Positions 11,304-19,943 of a DNA stretch of 64,000 bases are shown piece after piece. The stretch's first letter is position 1. Every line of letters begins with the position of its first letter. Origin of the DNA: Vibrio pomeroyi. Its GTDB lineage: Bacteria; Pseudomonadota; Gammaproteobacteria; Enterobacterales; Vibrionaceae. The notes beneath the pieces were generated by a model. That model was given only the letters and a program-made list of their open reading frames with translations. It was not told the origin of the DNA and did no database searches. The position numbers and the translations under genes were made by a program. The DNA lies in NCBI RefSeq assembly GCF_024347595.1, contig NZ_AP025506.1, positions 248,001 to 312,000 on the forward strand, given 5' to 3'.

Positions 11304-11939
11304 ATGAAGCTACGAATTGTAGCAGCTTCATTGATAATGGCGCTGAGCTCACCCTTGAGTCATGCTAACTTGGCTGATGTGGGAGAGCCTGTTCCAATCT
11401 ATACAGAAGCTGAACTGATAAAATTAATCGAAAATAATCAACACCTAGAGCGAGTGAAAGCTGATAAGTGCCAGTTAGTCGAAGATATCGTTGCTCGTGC
11501 AACGCGTATTAGCTTGCCTTCTTATGAGTTTTTATACGGTGATATGCTGGCTTGGGGCGTGTGTGTTCCACAAGATGTAGAGCTTGGTCTTTACTATATG
11601 GAAAACGCAGCGCATCAAGGCTTGCCAGCGGCACTTGAGCAGTTAGGGCGTTATTATTCTCGTGGCACCTTGGTGCAACAAGACAAAGAGCGTGCGATTC
11701 CGTACCTACGTGAAGCGGCTTCGATGGGGAATCTAAGTGCGAGTATCCACTTAGCTGAACTGCTGTTACGTGATTATGGCAGCCCGTTGGATTATGAAGA
11801 TGCTTACCGCTGGTTATATAACTCGGTAACCGCAGACCAAAGACAGCACAAGCGTATTACTGTGCTTAGAAGTGGTTTAGAACAAAGAATGCCAGACAAT
11901 ATTATTGCTCGAGCGAAACGTCGAGATGTGTTCTGGTAA
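11304..11939 (+). CDS. motX: Sodium-type polar flagellar motor protein MotX
   Basis: MotX forms the T ring of the Vibrio sodium-driven polar flagellar motor with MotY, at the periplasmic face of the basal body, and is needed to incorporate the PomAB stator. The 211 residues have a cleavable signal peptide (about 1-21, ending SHA-N). There are Sel1/TPR-like helical repeats: LYYMENAAHQGLPAALEQLG (about 94-113), IPYLREAASMGNLSASIHLA and EDAYRWLYNS. The C-terminus is RAKRRDVFW. Cysteines lie in KCQLV and WGVCV. A location next to purA is usual for Vibrio motX. Family knowledge puts it under the flagellar sigma factor FliA, but I see only a poor match upstream. Confidence 0.95.
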   Translation: MKLRIVAASLIMALSSPLSHANLADVGEPVPIYTEAELIKLIENNQHLERVKADKCQLVEDIVARATRISLPSYEFLYGDMLAWGVCVPQDVELGLYYMENAAHQGLPAALEQLGRYYSRGTLVQQDKERAIPYLREAASMGNLSASIHLAELLLRDYGSPLDYEDAYRWLYNSVTADQRQHKRITVLRSGLEQRMPDNIIARAKRRDVFW

Positions 11940-12013
11940 TTGAGAAGGCTATTGAAGGTTGATGATTAACTCCTGCACTCGTTAATCATCAATATTAAGA
12001 TAGTTAGAAATAG

Positions 12014-12049
12014 AAAGGCCTCGCTGGTGAATACCAGCGAGGCCTTTTT
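12014..12049. terminator. Bidirectional terminator between motX and the amidohydrolase gene
   Basis: A long perfect stem, AAAGGCCTCGCTGGT-GAAT-ACCAGCGAGGCCTTTTT, lies between two convergent genes and can serve both. Confidence 0.92.
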
Positions 12050-12084
12050 GATTTCTACGGAAAGCCGTTTATTAACTATTGCCG

Positions 12085-13494
12085 CTATTGAACCACTTCA
12101 CCTGACTCAATTACGGTATCACGAACGACTTTAGTGAAATCGAGCGCTTCTTGGCGGATCTTATCCTCGTCTACCGTTAGCATGTCGCGATCTTGCATGA
12201 TGATCTTGCCATCAACGATCGTGTGACGAACATTACCTGAGTTCGCTGAATACACTAACGCTGAATATGGGTTGTACACTGGCACCATGTTCGGAGCCTT
12301 AGTATCGATCACTATGATGTCCGCTAGCTTACCTGTTTCAAGAGAACCGATCTTATCTTCCATGTGTAGTGCTTTTGCTGCACCCATCGTCGCCATGTCG
12401 ATCACTTTGATCGGCGGCATCGCTGCACGATCTTTGTTTACTAGCTTGTGAACCTTAGCCACTTGGTTGAACTCATCAATCGTGCTCAGTGTGTTACCCG
12501 ACATTGGGCCATCAGTACCTAAACCGATACGCACGTTCTCGTCATACATCTTAAGTGCTGGCGATACGCCTTTTGCCGATTTGATGTTGGCACTCATGTT
12601 ATGAGCCACACCCATATCCGATTTCTTCACAAGTTCGATGTCATGGTCATCAACAAGGATCATGTGCGCACCAACTAGGTTCTTGTTTAGCGCGCCGATG
12701 CTGTCCATGTATTGAACCGGAGACAAACCATCTGAGCGTTCTGCTATTTTCTCTTCTTCACGGTGCGACTCGGCAAGGTGAATCATTACTGGTACATCAA
12801 GCTCTAGTGACAGCTTAGAAATCTTCTGCAGGATCTCTGTAGTGTTGGTATACGGAGCGTGTGGCGCAAATGCTGGCGTGATACGTGGGTGATCTTTGTA
12901 TTCTTCAATGAAGTTCAACGCGTATTTGATGCCTTCTTCCGCATTGGCAGCATCGGCTACAGGGAATTTAATTACGGTTTCACCAAGAATGGCACGCATA
13001 CCGATTTTATCGACGGTTTTTGCCACTTCATCCTCGAAGTAGTACATATCGGCGTAAGTGGTCACGCCGCCTTTTACCATTTCAACGTTACCTAGGTTGG
13101 CACCAATACGCACCATATCGCGCGATACTAGCTTCTTCTCTAGTGGGAAGATGTAGCGGTGTAGTCGATCTGGCACATCATCGGCCAGTGAACGGAAAAC
13201 CGTCATCGATACGTGAGTATGAGTATTGATAAGACCCGGCATCACGATATCGCCATCAACGTCTAACACTTGCTTCGCTTGGTACTGCTTTTCCAATGAA
13301 GCATCACCAACGGCAATAATTTTGTTGTCTTTGACGACAACCGTACCGCTCTCATAAACCGTTTTGTCTTGGTTCATGGTGAGAACCATCGCATCGGTAA
13401 TCATTAGGTCAGCTTTTTCCATTGCAGAACTTGCGAATGGGAACAGCGCCAGGCTCGCCATAGCTGAAGCCAATAGGGTGCGTTTTAATTTCAT
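12085..13494 (-). CDS. Periplasmic metal-dependent amidohydrolase (deaminase-like, MtaD/SAH-deaminase superfamily)
   Basis: Protein of 469 residues starting at the ATG at 13494, which places a clear signal peptide first (MKLKRTLLASAMASLALFPFASSA). The amidohydrolase core has the metal ligands NTHTHVSM (HxH, about 91-98), a lysine-poor HLAESHREE with metal His, and GLGTDGP with the late metal Asp. This is the layout of 5'-methylthioadenosine / S-adenosylhomocysteine deaminases and related guanine or triazine deaminases. The exact substrate cannot be read from sequence. The signal peptide implies periplasmic or lipoprotein-like export, unusual for this otherwise cytosolic group. A PurR-type palindrome sits 59 bases upstream of the start (13553-13568), which suggests purine-related regulation. 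The upstream in-frame ATG at 13551 lacks a Shine-Dalgarno. Confidence 0.82.
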   Translation of the reverse strand: MKLKRTLLASAMASLALFPFASSAMEKADLMITDAMVLTMNQDKTVYESGTVVVKDNKIIAVGDASLEKQYQAKQVLDVDGDIVMPGLINTHTHVSMTVFRSLADDVPDRLHRYIFPLEKKLVSRDMVRIGANLGNVEMVKGGVTTYADMYYFEDEVAKTVDKIGMRAILGETVIKFPVADAANAEEGIKYALNFIEEYKDHPRITPAFAPHAPYTNTTEILQKISKLSLELDVPVMIHLAESHREEEKIAERSDGLSPVQYMDSIGALNKNLVGAHMILVDDHDIELVKKSDMGVAHNMSANIKSAKGVSPALKMYDENVRIGLGTDGPMSGNTLSTIDEFNQVAKVHKLVNKDRAAMPPIKVIDMATMGAAKALHMEDKIGSLETGKLADIIVIDTKAPNMVPVYNPYSALVYSANSGNVRHTIVDGKIIMQDRDMLTVDEDKIRQEALDFTKVVRDTVIESGEVVQ

Positions 13495-13552
13495 ATCAAT
13501 ACTCAGAACAGGAGTTGGTAAAGTGCGTGGATAATAGTGTATTTCATTCATG

Positions 13553-13568
13553 GCGCAAACGTTTGTTT
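13553..13568. promoter_or_regulatory. Candidate PurR operator upstream of the amidohydrolase gene
   Basis: GCGCAAACGTTTGTTT matches the PurR consensus (ACGCAAACGTTTGCGT) at the whole central CGCAAACGTTTG. The core AAACGTTT is a perfect palindrome. It lies about 60 bases upstream of the reversed amidohydrolase start and 175 upstream of rnr, so it most likely acts on the former. This is inference by consensus match only. Confidence 0.6.
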
Positions 13569-13742
13569 TATCGTTTGCTTAAAAATCTGATGATAGTCCG
13601 CAGCTATGAAGTGATGTTTCACAAAATGAAGATATGTATCAATCTGAGGTTATTTGAGGGTTTTCTAAAGCATATCTGTAGCTTACCTCTAGCATCAGAT
13701 ATACTAGGGGTATATACCTTCCTTGCTTAAGCAGGCCCGCCT

Positions 13743-16244
13743 ATGTCAAAAAACACACCGATGTCAGAAAACACGACAGCTACAACCAATGTTGACCCTT
13801 TTGCCGACCGAGAGTCGAAAAATTACGACAACCCAGTACCAAGCCGAGAGTTCATTCTATCGTTTCTAACAGAAGCTAATATCCCAATGAACCGCAACGA
13901 TCTATTCGAAGCTCTTGGCCTTGCTGGCGAGGAGCAATACGAAGGGCTGCGTCGTCGTTTACGTGCTATGGAGCGTGATGGACAACTGGTCTTTACTCGT
14001 CGCCAATGCTACGCACTACCTGAAAAGTTAGAGCTGATTAAAGGCTATGTGATTGGTCATAAAGACGGTCATGGCTGGGTTCGCCCAGATGGCAGCGTGG
14101 GTAAAGATAACGATATCTTGCTGCCACACCACCAGATGAAAACCATCATGCATGGTGACTATGTATTGGCTCAGCCTACTGACAACAGTAAGCGTGGTCG
14201 TCGTGAAGGTCGTTTGGTTCGCGTACTTGAAGAGCGTACCACTCCGTTAGTGGGTCGTTTTTTCCTTGAGTACGGTCATTCTTACGTAGTTGCTGATGAT
14301 TCACGTATCAGTCATGACATCCTAATTCCAACCGAGCATAAAGGCGGAGCTCGAATGGGTAATGTGGTTGTGATTGAAATTACGGATCGTGGCGGTCGTT
14401 CTCGTAACATGATGGGCAAGGTGACTGAAGTTCTTGGTGAGAACATGGCGCCGGGTATGGAAACGCAGATCGCGATCCGTACTCACCAGATCCCACAAGA
14501 GTGGCCTGAAGCGGTTGATAAGCAAATCGAAAATCTCGGTGAACATGTTCCTGAAGAAGCAAAAGAAGGCCGTGTTGATCTGCGTAAGCTGCCACTGGTC
14601 ACCATTGATGGCGAAGACGCGCGTGACTTCGATGATGCGGTTTTCTGTGAAGCGAAGAAAGGCGGAGGCTGGCGCCTTTGGGTGGCAATTGCTGACGTAA
14701 GTTACTACGTTCGCCCAGACACTGCGCTAGACAAGGAAGCGATTAACCGTGGTAACTCGGTATACTTCCCATCGCAAGTTGTGCCTATGCTGCCAGAAGT
14801 ACTTTCTAATGGCCTATGTTCATTGAACCCGCAAGTAGACCGTCTGTGTATGGTGTGTGAGATGACTATCTCAGACAAAGGTAAGCTATCGGGCTACAAG
14901 CACTACGAAGCGGTAATGAACTCTCATGCTCGTCTTACTTACAACAAAGTAGGCGCGATTCTAGATGGCAACGAAGAGCTTCGTGAGCGTTACGTTCAAG
15001 AAGTGCCGCATCTAGAAGAGCTGCACAAGATGTACAAAGTGCTGAAGAAGACTCGTGATGAGCGTGGTGCGATTGAGTTTGAAACGGTAGAAACCAAATT
15101 TATCTTCAATGCGGATCGTAAGATTGACCGTATTGAACCTGTTGTTCGTAACGATGCACACAAAATCATCGAAGAGTGTATGATTCTTGCGAACATCGCA
15201 TCGGCGTCTTACGTAGAAAAAGCGAAAGAGCCAGCGCTGTACCGTGTTCACGAAACTCCAGGTGAAGAGCGCTTAATGGGCTTCAAGAGCTTCTTAAGTG
15301 AATTAGGTTTAACACTGGAAGGTGGCCTGTCGCCATCTCCAGTAGACTACGCACAACTGATGCAACAGATTAACGAGCGTGAAGATCGTGAGTTAATTCA
15401 AACTATGCTATTGCGTTCAATGAAGCAAGCTGTCTACAACGCGGATAACGCAGGTCACTTTGGTTTAGCTCTTAAGCGTTATGCTCACTTTACCTCGCCG
15501 ATTCGTCGTTACCCTGACTTGCTATTGCACCGTGCGATTAAGTACCTAATTGCGAAAGAGGGTGGTCGTAACAGCGAACGTTGGACGCCAACCGGTGGTT
15601 ACCACTACACTTTCGATGATATGGACTTCTACGGCGAGCAGTGTTCTATGACTGAGCGTCGTGCAGATGACGCAACGCGTGAAGTGAACGACTGGCTGAA
15701 ATGTGAATACATGCAAGACCATGTCGGTGAAGTGATGGATGGCGTGATTGCCAACGTGACTGGCTTCGGTTTCTTTGTACGTCTAACGGAACTGCACATC
15801 GATGGTTTGGTACACATCTCTGCGCTTGCGAACGATTACTACCAGTTTGATGCTGTTGGTCAGCGTCTGGTTGGTGAAAGCTCAGGTAACATCTACCGCT
15901 TGGGTGATTCGGTTAAAGTGAAGGTTTCTGCGGTTAACTTAGAAACTCGCCAAATCGACTTTGATTTGGAAGACACTGATCGTCAGCCGCGTGGTAAAGG
16001 CAAAACAGCCAAGAAGCGTGCAGCAGAAGCGATGAAAAAGGCGAAAAGCAAGAAGCGCTCTGCGGTGAAGAGCAATAAGCCGGGCGTTTCAGCGAAGCCT
16101 TTAGTCGAGCCAATTAAGCGACCAGATGGAAGCAGCGAAGGCCCAGCTAAGAAGAAAAAGTCATCGAACAAAACCGGTGCTGCTAAAGCGCGTGCTAAGA
16201 AAAAGCGTGCTGCAACCCGTAAGCCAAAGGCTGATAAGTCTTAA
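13743..16244 (+). CDS. rnr: Ribonuclease R
   Basis: Processive 3'-5' exoribonuclease of the RNB family, able to degrade structured RNA; it acts in rRNA quality control and cold adaptation. The 833 residues contain an N-terminal helix-turn-helix (about 25-90), two cold-shock/OB domains (about 90-255) and the RNB catalytic domain with [12 protein letters not shown] (about 284-295), whose Asp residues bind metal. An S1 domain follows (about 650-735, [14 protein letters not shown]...HISAL). The long Lys/Arg/Ala-rich basic tail (about 745-833) is typical of RNase R. A second ATG at 13761 is possible as start. rlmB follows about 190 bases downstream, as in E. coli. Confidence 0.97.
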   Translation: MSKNTPMSENTTATTNVDPFADRESKNYDNPVPSREFILSFLTEANIPMNRNDLFEALGLAGEEQYEGLRRRLRAMERDGQLVFTRRQCYALPEKLELIKGYVIGHKDGHGWVRPDGSVGKDNDILLPHHQMKTIMHGDYVLAQPTDNSKRGRREGRLVRVLEERTTPLVGRFFLEYGHSYVVADDSRISHDILIPTEHKGGARMGNVVVIEITDRGGRSRNMMGKVTEVLGENMAPGMETQIAIRTHQIPQEWPEAVDKQIENLGEHVPEEAKEGRVDLRKLPLVTIDGEDARDFDDAVFCEAKKGGGWRLWVAIADVSYYVRPDTALDKEAINRGNSVYFPSQVVPMLPEVLSNGLCSLNPQVDRLCMVCEMTISDKGKLSGYKHYEAVMNSHARLTYNKVGAILDGNEELRERYVQEVPHLEELHKMYKVLKKTRDERGAIEFETVETKFIFNADRKIDRIEPVVRNDAHKIIEECMILANIASASYVEKAKEPALYRVHETPGEERLMGFKSFLSELGLTLEGGLSPSPVDYAQLMQQINEREDRELIQTMLLRSMKQAVYNADNAGHFGLALKRYAHFTSPIRRYPDLLLHRAIKYLIAKEGGRNSERWTPTGGYHYTFDDMDFYGEQCSMTERRADDATREVNDWLKCEYMQDHVGEVMDGVIANVTGFGFFVRLTELHIDGLVHISALANDYYQFDAVGQRLVGESSGNIYRLGDSVKVKVSAVNLETRQIDFDLEDTDRQPRGKGKTAKKRAAEAMKKAKSKKRSAVKSNKPGVSAKPLVEPIKRPDGSSEGPAKKKKSSNKTGAAKARAKKKRAATRKPKADKS

Positions 16245-16431
16245 GACTGATAAATCTTAAGGTCATAAGGCGCTGTGCTAAATTAGCTATAGCGCCTCAC
16301 TCAGCTAATATGGGCGTATCTAAATGCGAGAGTATCAGGTGGAAGATGCATATTCTCGAAATAAACAATACAGAGATGAATACGTCGGTTTGACGTCACT
16401 CTTCTCTGGGCAATAAGAGTAATTTGAGACA

Positions 16432-17172
16432 ATGAGTAACGAATTTATTTACGGTATTCACGCGGTGAAAGCCGTACTAGAAAAAGATCCTGCACGTTTT
16501 ATCGAAGCGTATGTACTGAAAGGTCGCCAAGACGAGCGTCTTCTTCCATTACTGAACCAACTGCAACAGTTCGGCGTGTCGATCCAACAGATGGGCCGTA
16601 AGCCGCTTGATGAAAAAGCACAAGGTGCAAATCACCAAGGTATTATCGCTAAGGTGAAGCCTGCTAAGCAGCTTAACGAAACTCACCTAGACGACATCCT
16701 AGCGCAACACGAACAACCGCTGTTGTTAGTTCTAGATGGCGTAACAGACCCTCACAACCTAGGTGCTTGCCTGCGTAACGCGGATGCAGCTGGTGTTGCT
16801 GCGGTTATCGTACCGAAAGACCGTTCTTCGCCGTTAACGGCAACGGTAAGCAAGGTCGCGTGTGGTGCAGCTGAAACCGTTCCTCTAGTACGTGTAACTA
16901 ACCTGGCTCGCACAATGCGTGCTCTGCAAGAACAAGGCGTATGGTTTGTTGGCACAGCAGGTGAAGCAACGCATGACATCTACCAAGCGAAACTAACAGG
17001 CCCACTTGCGGTTGTGATGGGTGCAGAAGGTGACGGTATGCGTCGTCTAACGCGTGAAACCTGTGATGACCTGATCAAGATCCCGATGGCTGGTAGCGTA
17101 TCAAGCCTGAACGTTTCCGTAGCTTCTGGTATTTGTTTGTTTGAAGCGGTACGTCAGCGCCTAGCTCAATAA
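16432..17172 (+). CDS. rlmB: 23S rRNA (guanosine-2'-O-)-methyltransferase RlmB
   Basis: SpoU-family (SPOUT) methyltransferase that modifies G2251 of 23S rRNA. The 246 residues have an N-terminal substrate-binding domain (about 1-75, starting [15 protein letters not shown]). The three SPOUT knot motifs follow: [16 protein letters not shown] (about 105-120), VMGAEGDGM (about 196-204) and [17 protein letters not shown] (about 218-234). The start ATG follows TTTGAGAC. It sits downstream of rnr in the same direction and ends with a terminator hairpin. Confidence 0.96.
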   Translation: MSNEFIYGIHAVKAVLEKDPARFIEAYVLKGRQDERLLPLLNQLQQFGVSIQQMGRKPLDEKAQGANHQGIIAKVKPAKQLNETHLDDILAQHEQPLLLVLDGVTDPHNLGACLRNADAAGVAAVIVPKDRSSPLTATVSKVACGAAETVPLVRVTNLARTMRALQEQGVWFVGTAGEATHDIYQAKLTGPLAVVMGAEGDGMRRLTRETCDDLIKIPMAGSVSSLNVSVASGICLFEAVRQRLAQ

Positions 17173-17219
17173 CCTTCGACGGAACACAAGTATAGCGACT
17201 TAAGTGTCTGAATTTATTA

Positions 17220-17252
17220 GCGCTCACCATTTGCTGGTGGGCGTTTCTTTTT
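17220..17252 (+). terminator. Intrinsic terminator after rlmB
   Basis: CGCTCACCA-TTTGC-TGGTGGGCG with one G-T pair, followed by TTTCTTTTT. Confidence 0.85.
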
Positions 17253-17334
17253 AGGCTGTTATGAAAGAACGGATTGGTTTGTCAGATGGCTAAATGGCGA
17301 AAGAAAAACTGTTTCATTATTCACCAAATACCGC

Positions 17335-17361
17335 TTGCCAATACAGGGTTCTTTCTATAAT
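17335..17361 (+). promoter_or_regulatory. Putative sigma-70 promoter of the rpsF operon
   Basis: TTGCCA (17335-17340) and TATAAT (17356-17361) are separated by 15 bases, slightly short of optimal. A G/C-containing stretch follows, about 100 bases before rpsF. Confidence 0.6.
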
Positions 17362-17403
17362 ATTTGCCGTCCTTAAAACTCGGTCATTTATCTTTAGTTC
17401 CTT

Positions 17404-17437
17404 GCTTCCTCTGGACGACCGGGCCACTCGTGGAAGC
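17404..17437 (+). promoter_or_regulatory. Candidate S6:S18 ribosomal protein leader hairpin
   Basis: In the rpsF leader, GCTTCC pairs with GGAAGC and ACGA with TCGT around a loop that holds CCG. The known S6:S18 autoregulatory leader presents a CCG motif mimicking the 16S rRNA site of the S6-S18 dimer, and it sits in exactly this place, upstream of rpsF. The identification rests on position and this motif, not on a covariance search. Confidence 0.45.
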
Positions 17438-17461
17438 TAATAATCCGTAAGGAGCAACCAA

Positions 17462-17851
17462 ATGCGTCATTACGAAATCGTATTCATGGTTCACCCTGAT
17501 CAAAGCGAGCAAGTTGCTGGCATGATCGAGCGTTACACTGGTTCTATCACTGAAGCTGGCGGTACTATCCACCGTCTAGAAGACTGGGGTCGTCGTCAAA
17601 TGGCTTACCCAATCAACAAGCTTCACAAAGCTCACTACGTTCTTATGAACGTTGAAGCTGGTCAAGAAGTGATTGACGAGCTAGAAACTGCTTTCCGTTT
17701 CAACGATGCAGTTCTACGTAACATGATCATGCGCACTAAAGGCGCTGTGACTGAGCAATCTATTATGCTTAAGCAAAAAGAAGAGCGTGCAGAGCGTGCT
17801 CCTCGTCGTGAAGAGCGTACAGAAGCTAAACCAGAAGCAGCTGCTGAGTAA
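17462..17851 (+). CDS. rpsF: 30S ribosomal protein S6
   Basis: Small-subunit protein S6, which binds the central domain of 16S rRNA as a dimer with S18. The 129 residues begin [17 protein letters not shown], with the family signature [12 protein letters not shown] (about 41-52) and a charged Glu/Arg/Ala C-terminal tail (about 100-129). The Shine-Dalgarno AAGGAG is strong. It heads the operon rpsF-rpsR-rplI. The primosome gene priB, which many gammaproteobacteria carry between rpsF and rpsR, is absent from the 112-base gap here. Confidence 0.98.
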   Translation: MRHYEIVFMVHPDQSEQVAGMIERYTGSITEAGGTIHRLEDWGRRQMAYPINKLHKAHYVLMNVEAGQEVIDELETAFRFNDAVLRNMIMRTKGAVTEQSIMLKQKEERAERAPRREERTEAKPEAAAE

Positions 17852-17960
17852 TTCTTTTTTGGCTTAATGCCTTAAAAAATTCTCAACTTGTTTTAGGTCG
17901 TTGATAGTTATTTCGATAATTGTGAAAGACCGCTTTACTAAATTTAAGATCAGGAGATAG

Positions 17961-18191
<231 letters not shown>

Positions 18192-18229
18192 TCGGTAATA
18201 GTTAATAATAGTTTAAGAGGACTAAGATA

Positions 18230-18682
18230 ATGCAAGTTATTCTACTTGATAAGATCGGTAACCTAGGTGGCCTTGGCGACCAAGTAAACGTTAAATCTGG
18301 TTACGCTCGTAACTTCCTTATCCCACAGGGTAAAGCAGTTATGGCAACTAAAGACAACGTTGCTATGTTCGAAACTCGTCGTGCTGAACTAGAAGCTAAA
18401 GTTGCTGAGCAACTAGCTGCTGCTGAAGCTCGTGCAGAGAGCGTTAACACTCTAGAAGGCGTTTCAATCGCTTCTAAAGCTGGTGACGAAGGTAAACTAT
18501 TCGGTTCTATCGGTACTCGTGACATCGCTGACGCCATTACAGCGGCAGGTGTTGCAGTAGCTAAGAGCGAAGTACGCCTACCTGAAGGCGCTCTACGTAA
18601 CATCGGCGAATTCGAAGTAAGCATCCAACTTCACTCTGAAGTTTTTGCTACTGCGAAAATCGCTATCGTTGCAGCTGAGTAA
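18230..18682 (+). CDS. rplI: 50S ribosomal protein L9
   Basis: Large-subunit protein L9. The 150 residues have the N-terminal globular rRNA-binding domain ([34 protein letters not shown] signature region), a long alanine/glutamate-rich connecting helix (about 40-75) and the C-terminal domain. The Shine-Dalgarno AGAGGA precedes the start. Last gene of the rpsF operon, followed by a terminator. Confidence 0.98.
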   Translation: MQVILLDKIGNLGGLGDQVNVKSGYARNFLIPQGKAVMATKDNVAMFETRRAELEAKVAEQLAAAEARAESVNTLEGVSIASKAGDEGKLFGSIGTRDIADAITAAGVAVAKSEVRLPEGALRNIGEFEVSIQLHSEVFATAKIAIVAAE

Positions 18683-18721
18683 TTTCAGTACCAAGACGAA
18701 TTCTTTCTTTATGAAAGTTTT

Positions 18722-18750
18722 AAACACCAGCTTCGGTTGGTGTTTTTTTA
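18722..18750 (+). terminator. Intrinsic terminator after rplI
   Basis: AACACCAGC-TTCG-GTTGGTGTT followed by T-run; one stem mismatch, UUCG-type loop. Confidence 0.85.
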
Positions 18751-18883
18751 TGTCTGGAATATAGGAAACATCAGGGAAGGTTAAAGTAAGCAAAAAGCCT
18801 ATGGTGATCCATAAGCTCTTATTGCTGAACAGGCAGTGCAGTTAAGAATGGACTTGCTCTTAAGGTTAGAATTAGTCTTAACG

Positions 18884-19768
18884 TTAGAATTGGAAGAGCA
18901 GGTTAATCGATAGCACAGAGTCTTCTTTGCTTAACCCTTCAGGTACCTTATCGTGGTACTGGCGAGAGTGAGCGATCTTAAGCGCGATATTGTCAGTAAT
19001 ATCGTTGATAGCCTCGAGTTCGGTATCGAACTTCAAGTTACTGTGACCAGACACCAGCGTCACATCGGCTTTCAGCTGCAAATTCTTCAACACCTGCCAC
19101 GACGTATTCACGTTGCCACGAAAAATCGCTTCTTCAACAATCTCGGGGAAGATGATGTCATCATCGTCTAATTCATCGAGATTAGGTTCTTGGTAACGAA
19201 AACCTGGGCCTACTTCGACTTCCAACACAAACTCTTCGGTATTCGAAAACTGGTAACCCAAACCACTAGATACTGTGTAGTCCTTAAAGTAGGCGCTGTA
19301 TCGAGAGTCGACACCTTTAAAGCTGCCGTAAAGATAGGTTTTAGGGCTTAACTTGTAGTCACTCTGAGCTGAGTAAGTCGACTGCCTTTTATCTTCTTCA
19401 CCGTCTTTGTAGAGGTTGTAGTATTTCCATTCGCCACTGGTTCTGTGACGGCCAGCCGTATACTCACCGTTTAGGCGTGCATTCAACGAACGTGAATCAG
19501 AATTACCAGTATGCGACTGATATCCAAATTCGACTTCAGTTTTTAGTGGGCTTGGCAGTTCTGTGTCACTCGTATCACTTGGTGCGATATCCATATCTTT
19601 TTCTTCAGGTGTCGGTGCAGCGACGATCGGCTCAGTAGTAGGTTCTGGTACTACTATAGAGTCGAGGATTGCATCAACAGAGCCTTTAGCATCATCAGCG
19701 AAGGCCATCGGAGTGCTCAGGAGACCAGTGCTTAGAAGACCAGTGCTCAGAGCCAATAATTTGGACAC
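18884..19768 (-). CDS. DUF481 family outer membrane protein (YdiY-like)
   Basis: Predicted outer membrane beta-barrel of 294 residues. I place the start at GTG (19768), which has GAGG five bases upstream and gives an immediate signal peptide (SKLLALSTGLLSTGLLSTPMAFA); an upstream in-frame ATG at 19873 adds 35 unlikely residues. A Pro/Thr/Glu/Asp-rich linker (about 30-75) precedes the DUF481 barrel, which begins EVEFGYQSHTGNSDSRSLNARL and ends in the outer-membrane signature LSINLLFQF. The function is unknown; E. coli YdiY-like proteins are called salt- or acid-induced. The signal peptide region contains a 15-base tandem repeat. It is transcribed divergently from dnaB. Confidence 0.82.
   Translation of the reverse strand: MSKLLALSTGLLSTGLLSTPMAFADDAKGSVDAILDSIVVPEPTTEPIVAAPTPEEKDMDIAPSDTSDTELPSPLKTEVEFGYQSHTGNSDSRSLNARLNGEYTAGRHRTSGEWKYYNLYKDGEEDKRQSTYSAQSDYKLSPKTYLYGSFKGVDSRYSAYFKDYTVSSGLGYQFSNTEEFVLEVEVGPGFRYQEPNLDELDDDDIIFPEIVEEAIFRGNVNTSWQVLKNLQLKADVTLVSGHSNLKFDTELEAINDITDNIALKIAHSRQYHDKVPEGLSKEDSVLSINLLFQF
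19713..19750 (-). repeat. 15-base tandem repeat inside a signal peptide
   Basis: Copies beginning GTGCTCAG or GTGCTTAG start at 19713, 19728 and 19743 (two full, one partial). They encode the repeated LSTGL pentapeptide of the DUF481 protein signal peptide. The unit is a multiple of three, so copy-number change would lengthen the hydrophobic core without a frameshift. Confidence 0.7.
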
Positions 19769-19844
19769 GCATACCTCAGTTATACAGTGAATGAATGGAA
19801 GGATCGTAATGCTACCCTTGGTTAATTCCGTCAGCAATAAGTAA

Positions 19845-19860
19845 ATTCTTCCTGAAGAAT
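19845..19860. promoter_or_regulatory. Short palindrome between the DUF481 gene and dnaB
   Basis: ATTCTTC-CT-GAAGAAT, 7-base arms, about 45 bases upstream of a dnaB -10 candidate (TATAAT, 19904-19909). It could be an operator for either divergent gene; the regulator is unknown. Confidence 0.3.
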
Positions 19861-19903
19861 AAAACAAACTCATAGGATCGGATTACAAATGAGTGTTCTT
19901 GGG

Positions 19904-19909
19904 TATAAT
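19904..19909 (+). promoter_or_regulatory. Putative -10 element of the dnaB promoter
   Basis: A perfect TATAAT with no good -35 at 17 bases. Transcription from about 19916 would leave only 13 bases before the TTG at 19929 and 28 before the GTG at 19944, which favours the GTG as dnaB start. Confidence 0.4.
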
Positions 19910-19943
19910 GAACGATCATTATTAGTTATTGAGTGTAGTCATA

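Noticed and set aside
18301..18624. 107-codon minus-strand frame opposite rplI
   Set aside because: Antisense shadow of a highly biased ribosomal protein gene; alanine- and serine-rich product typical of such shadows.
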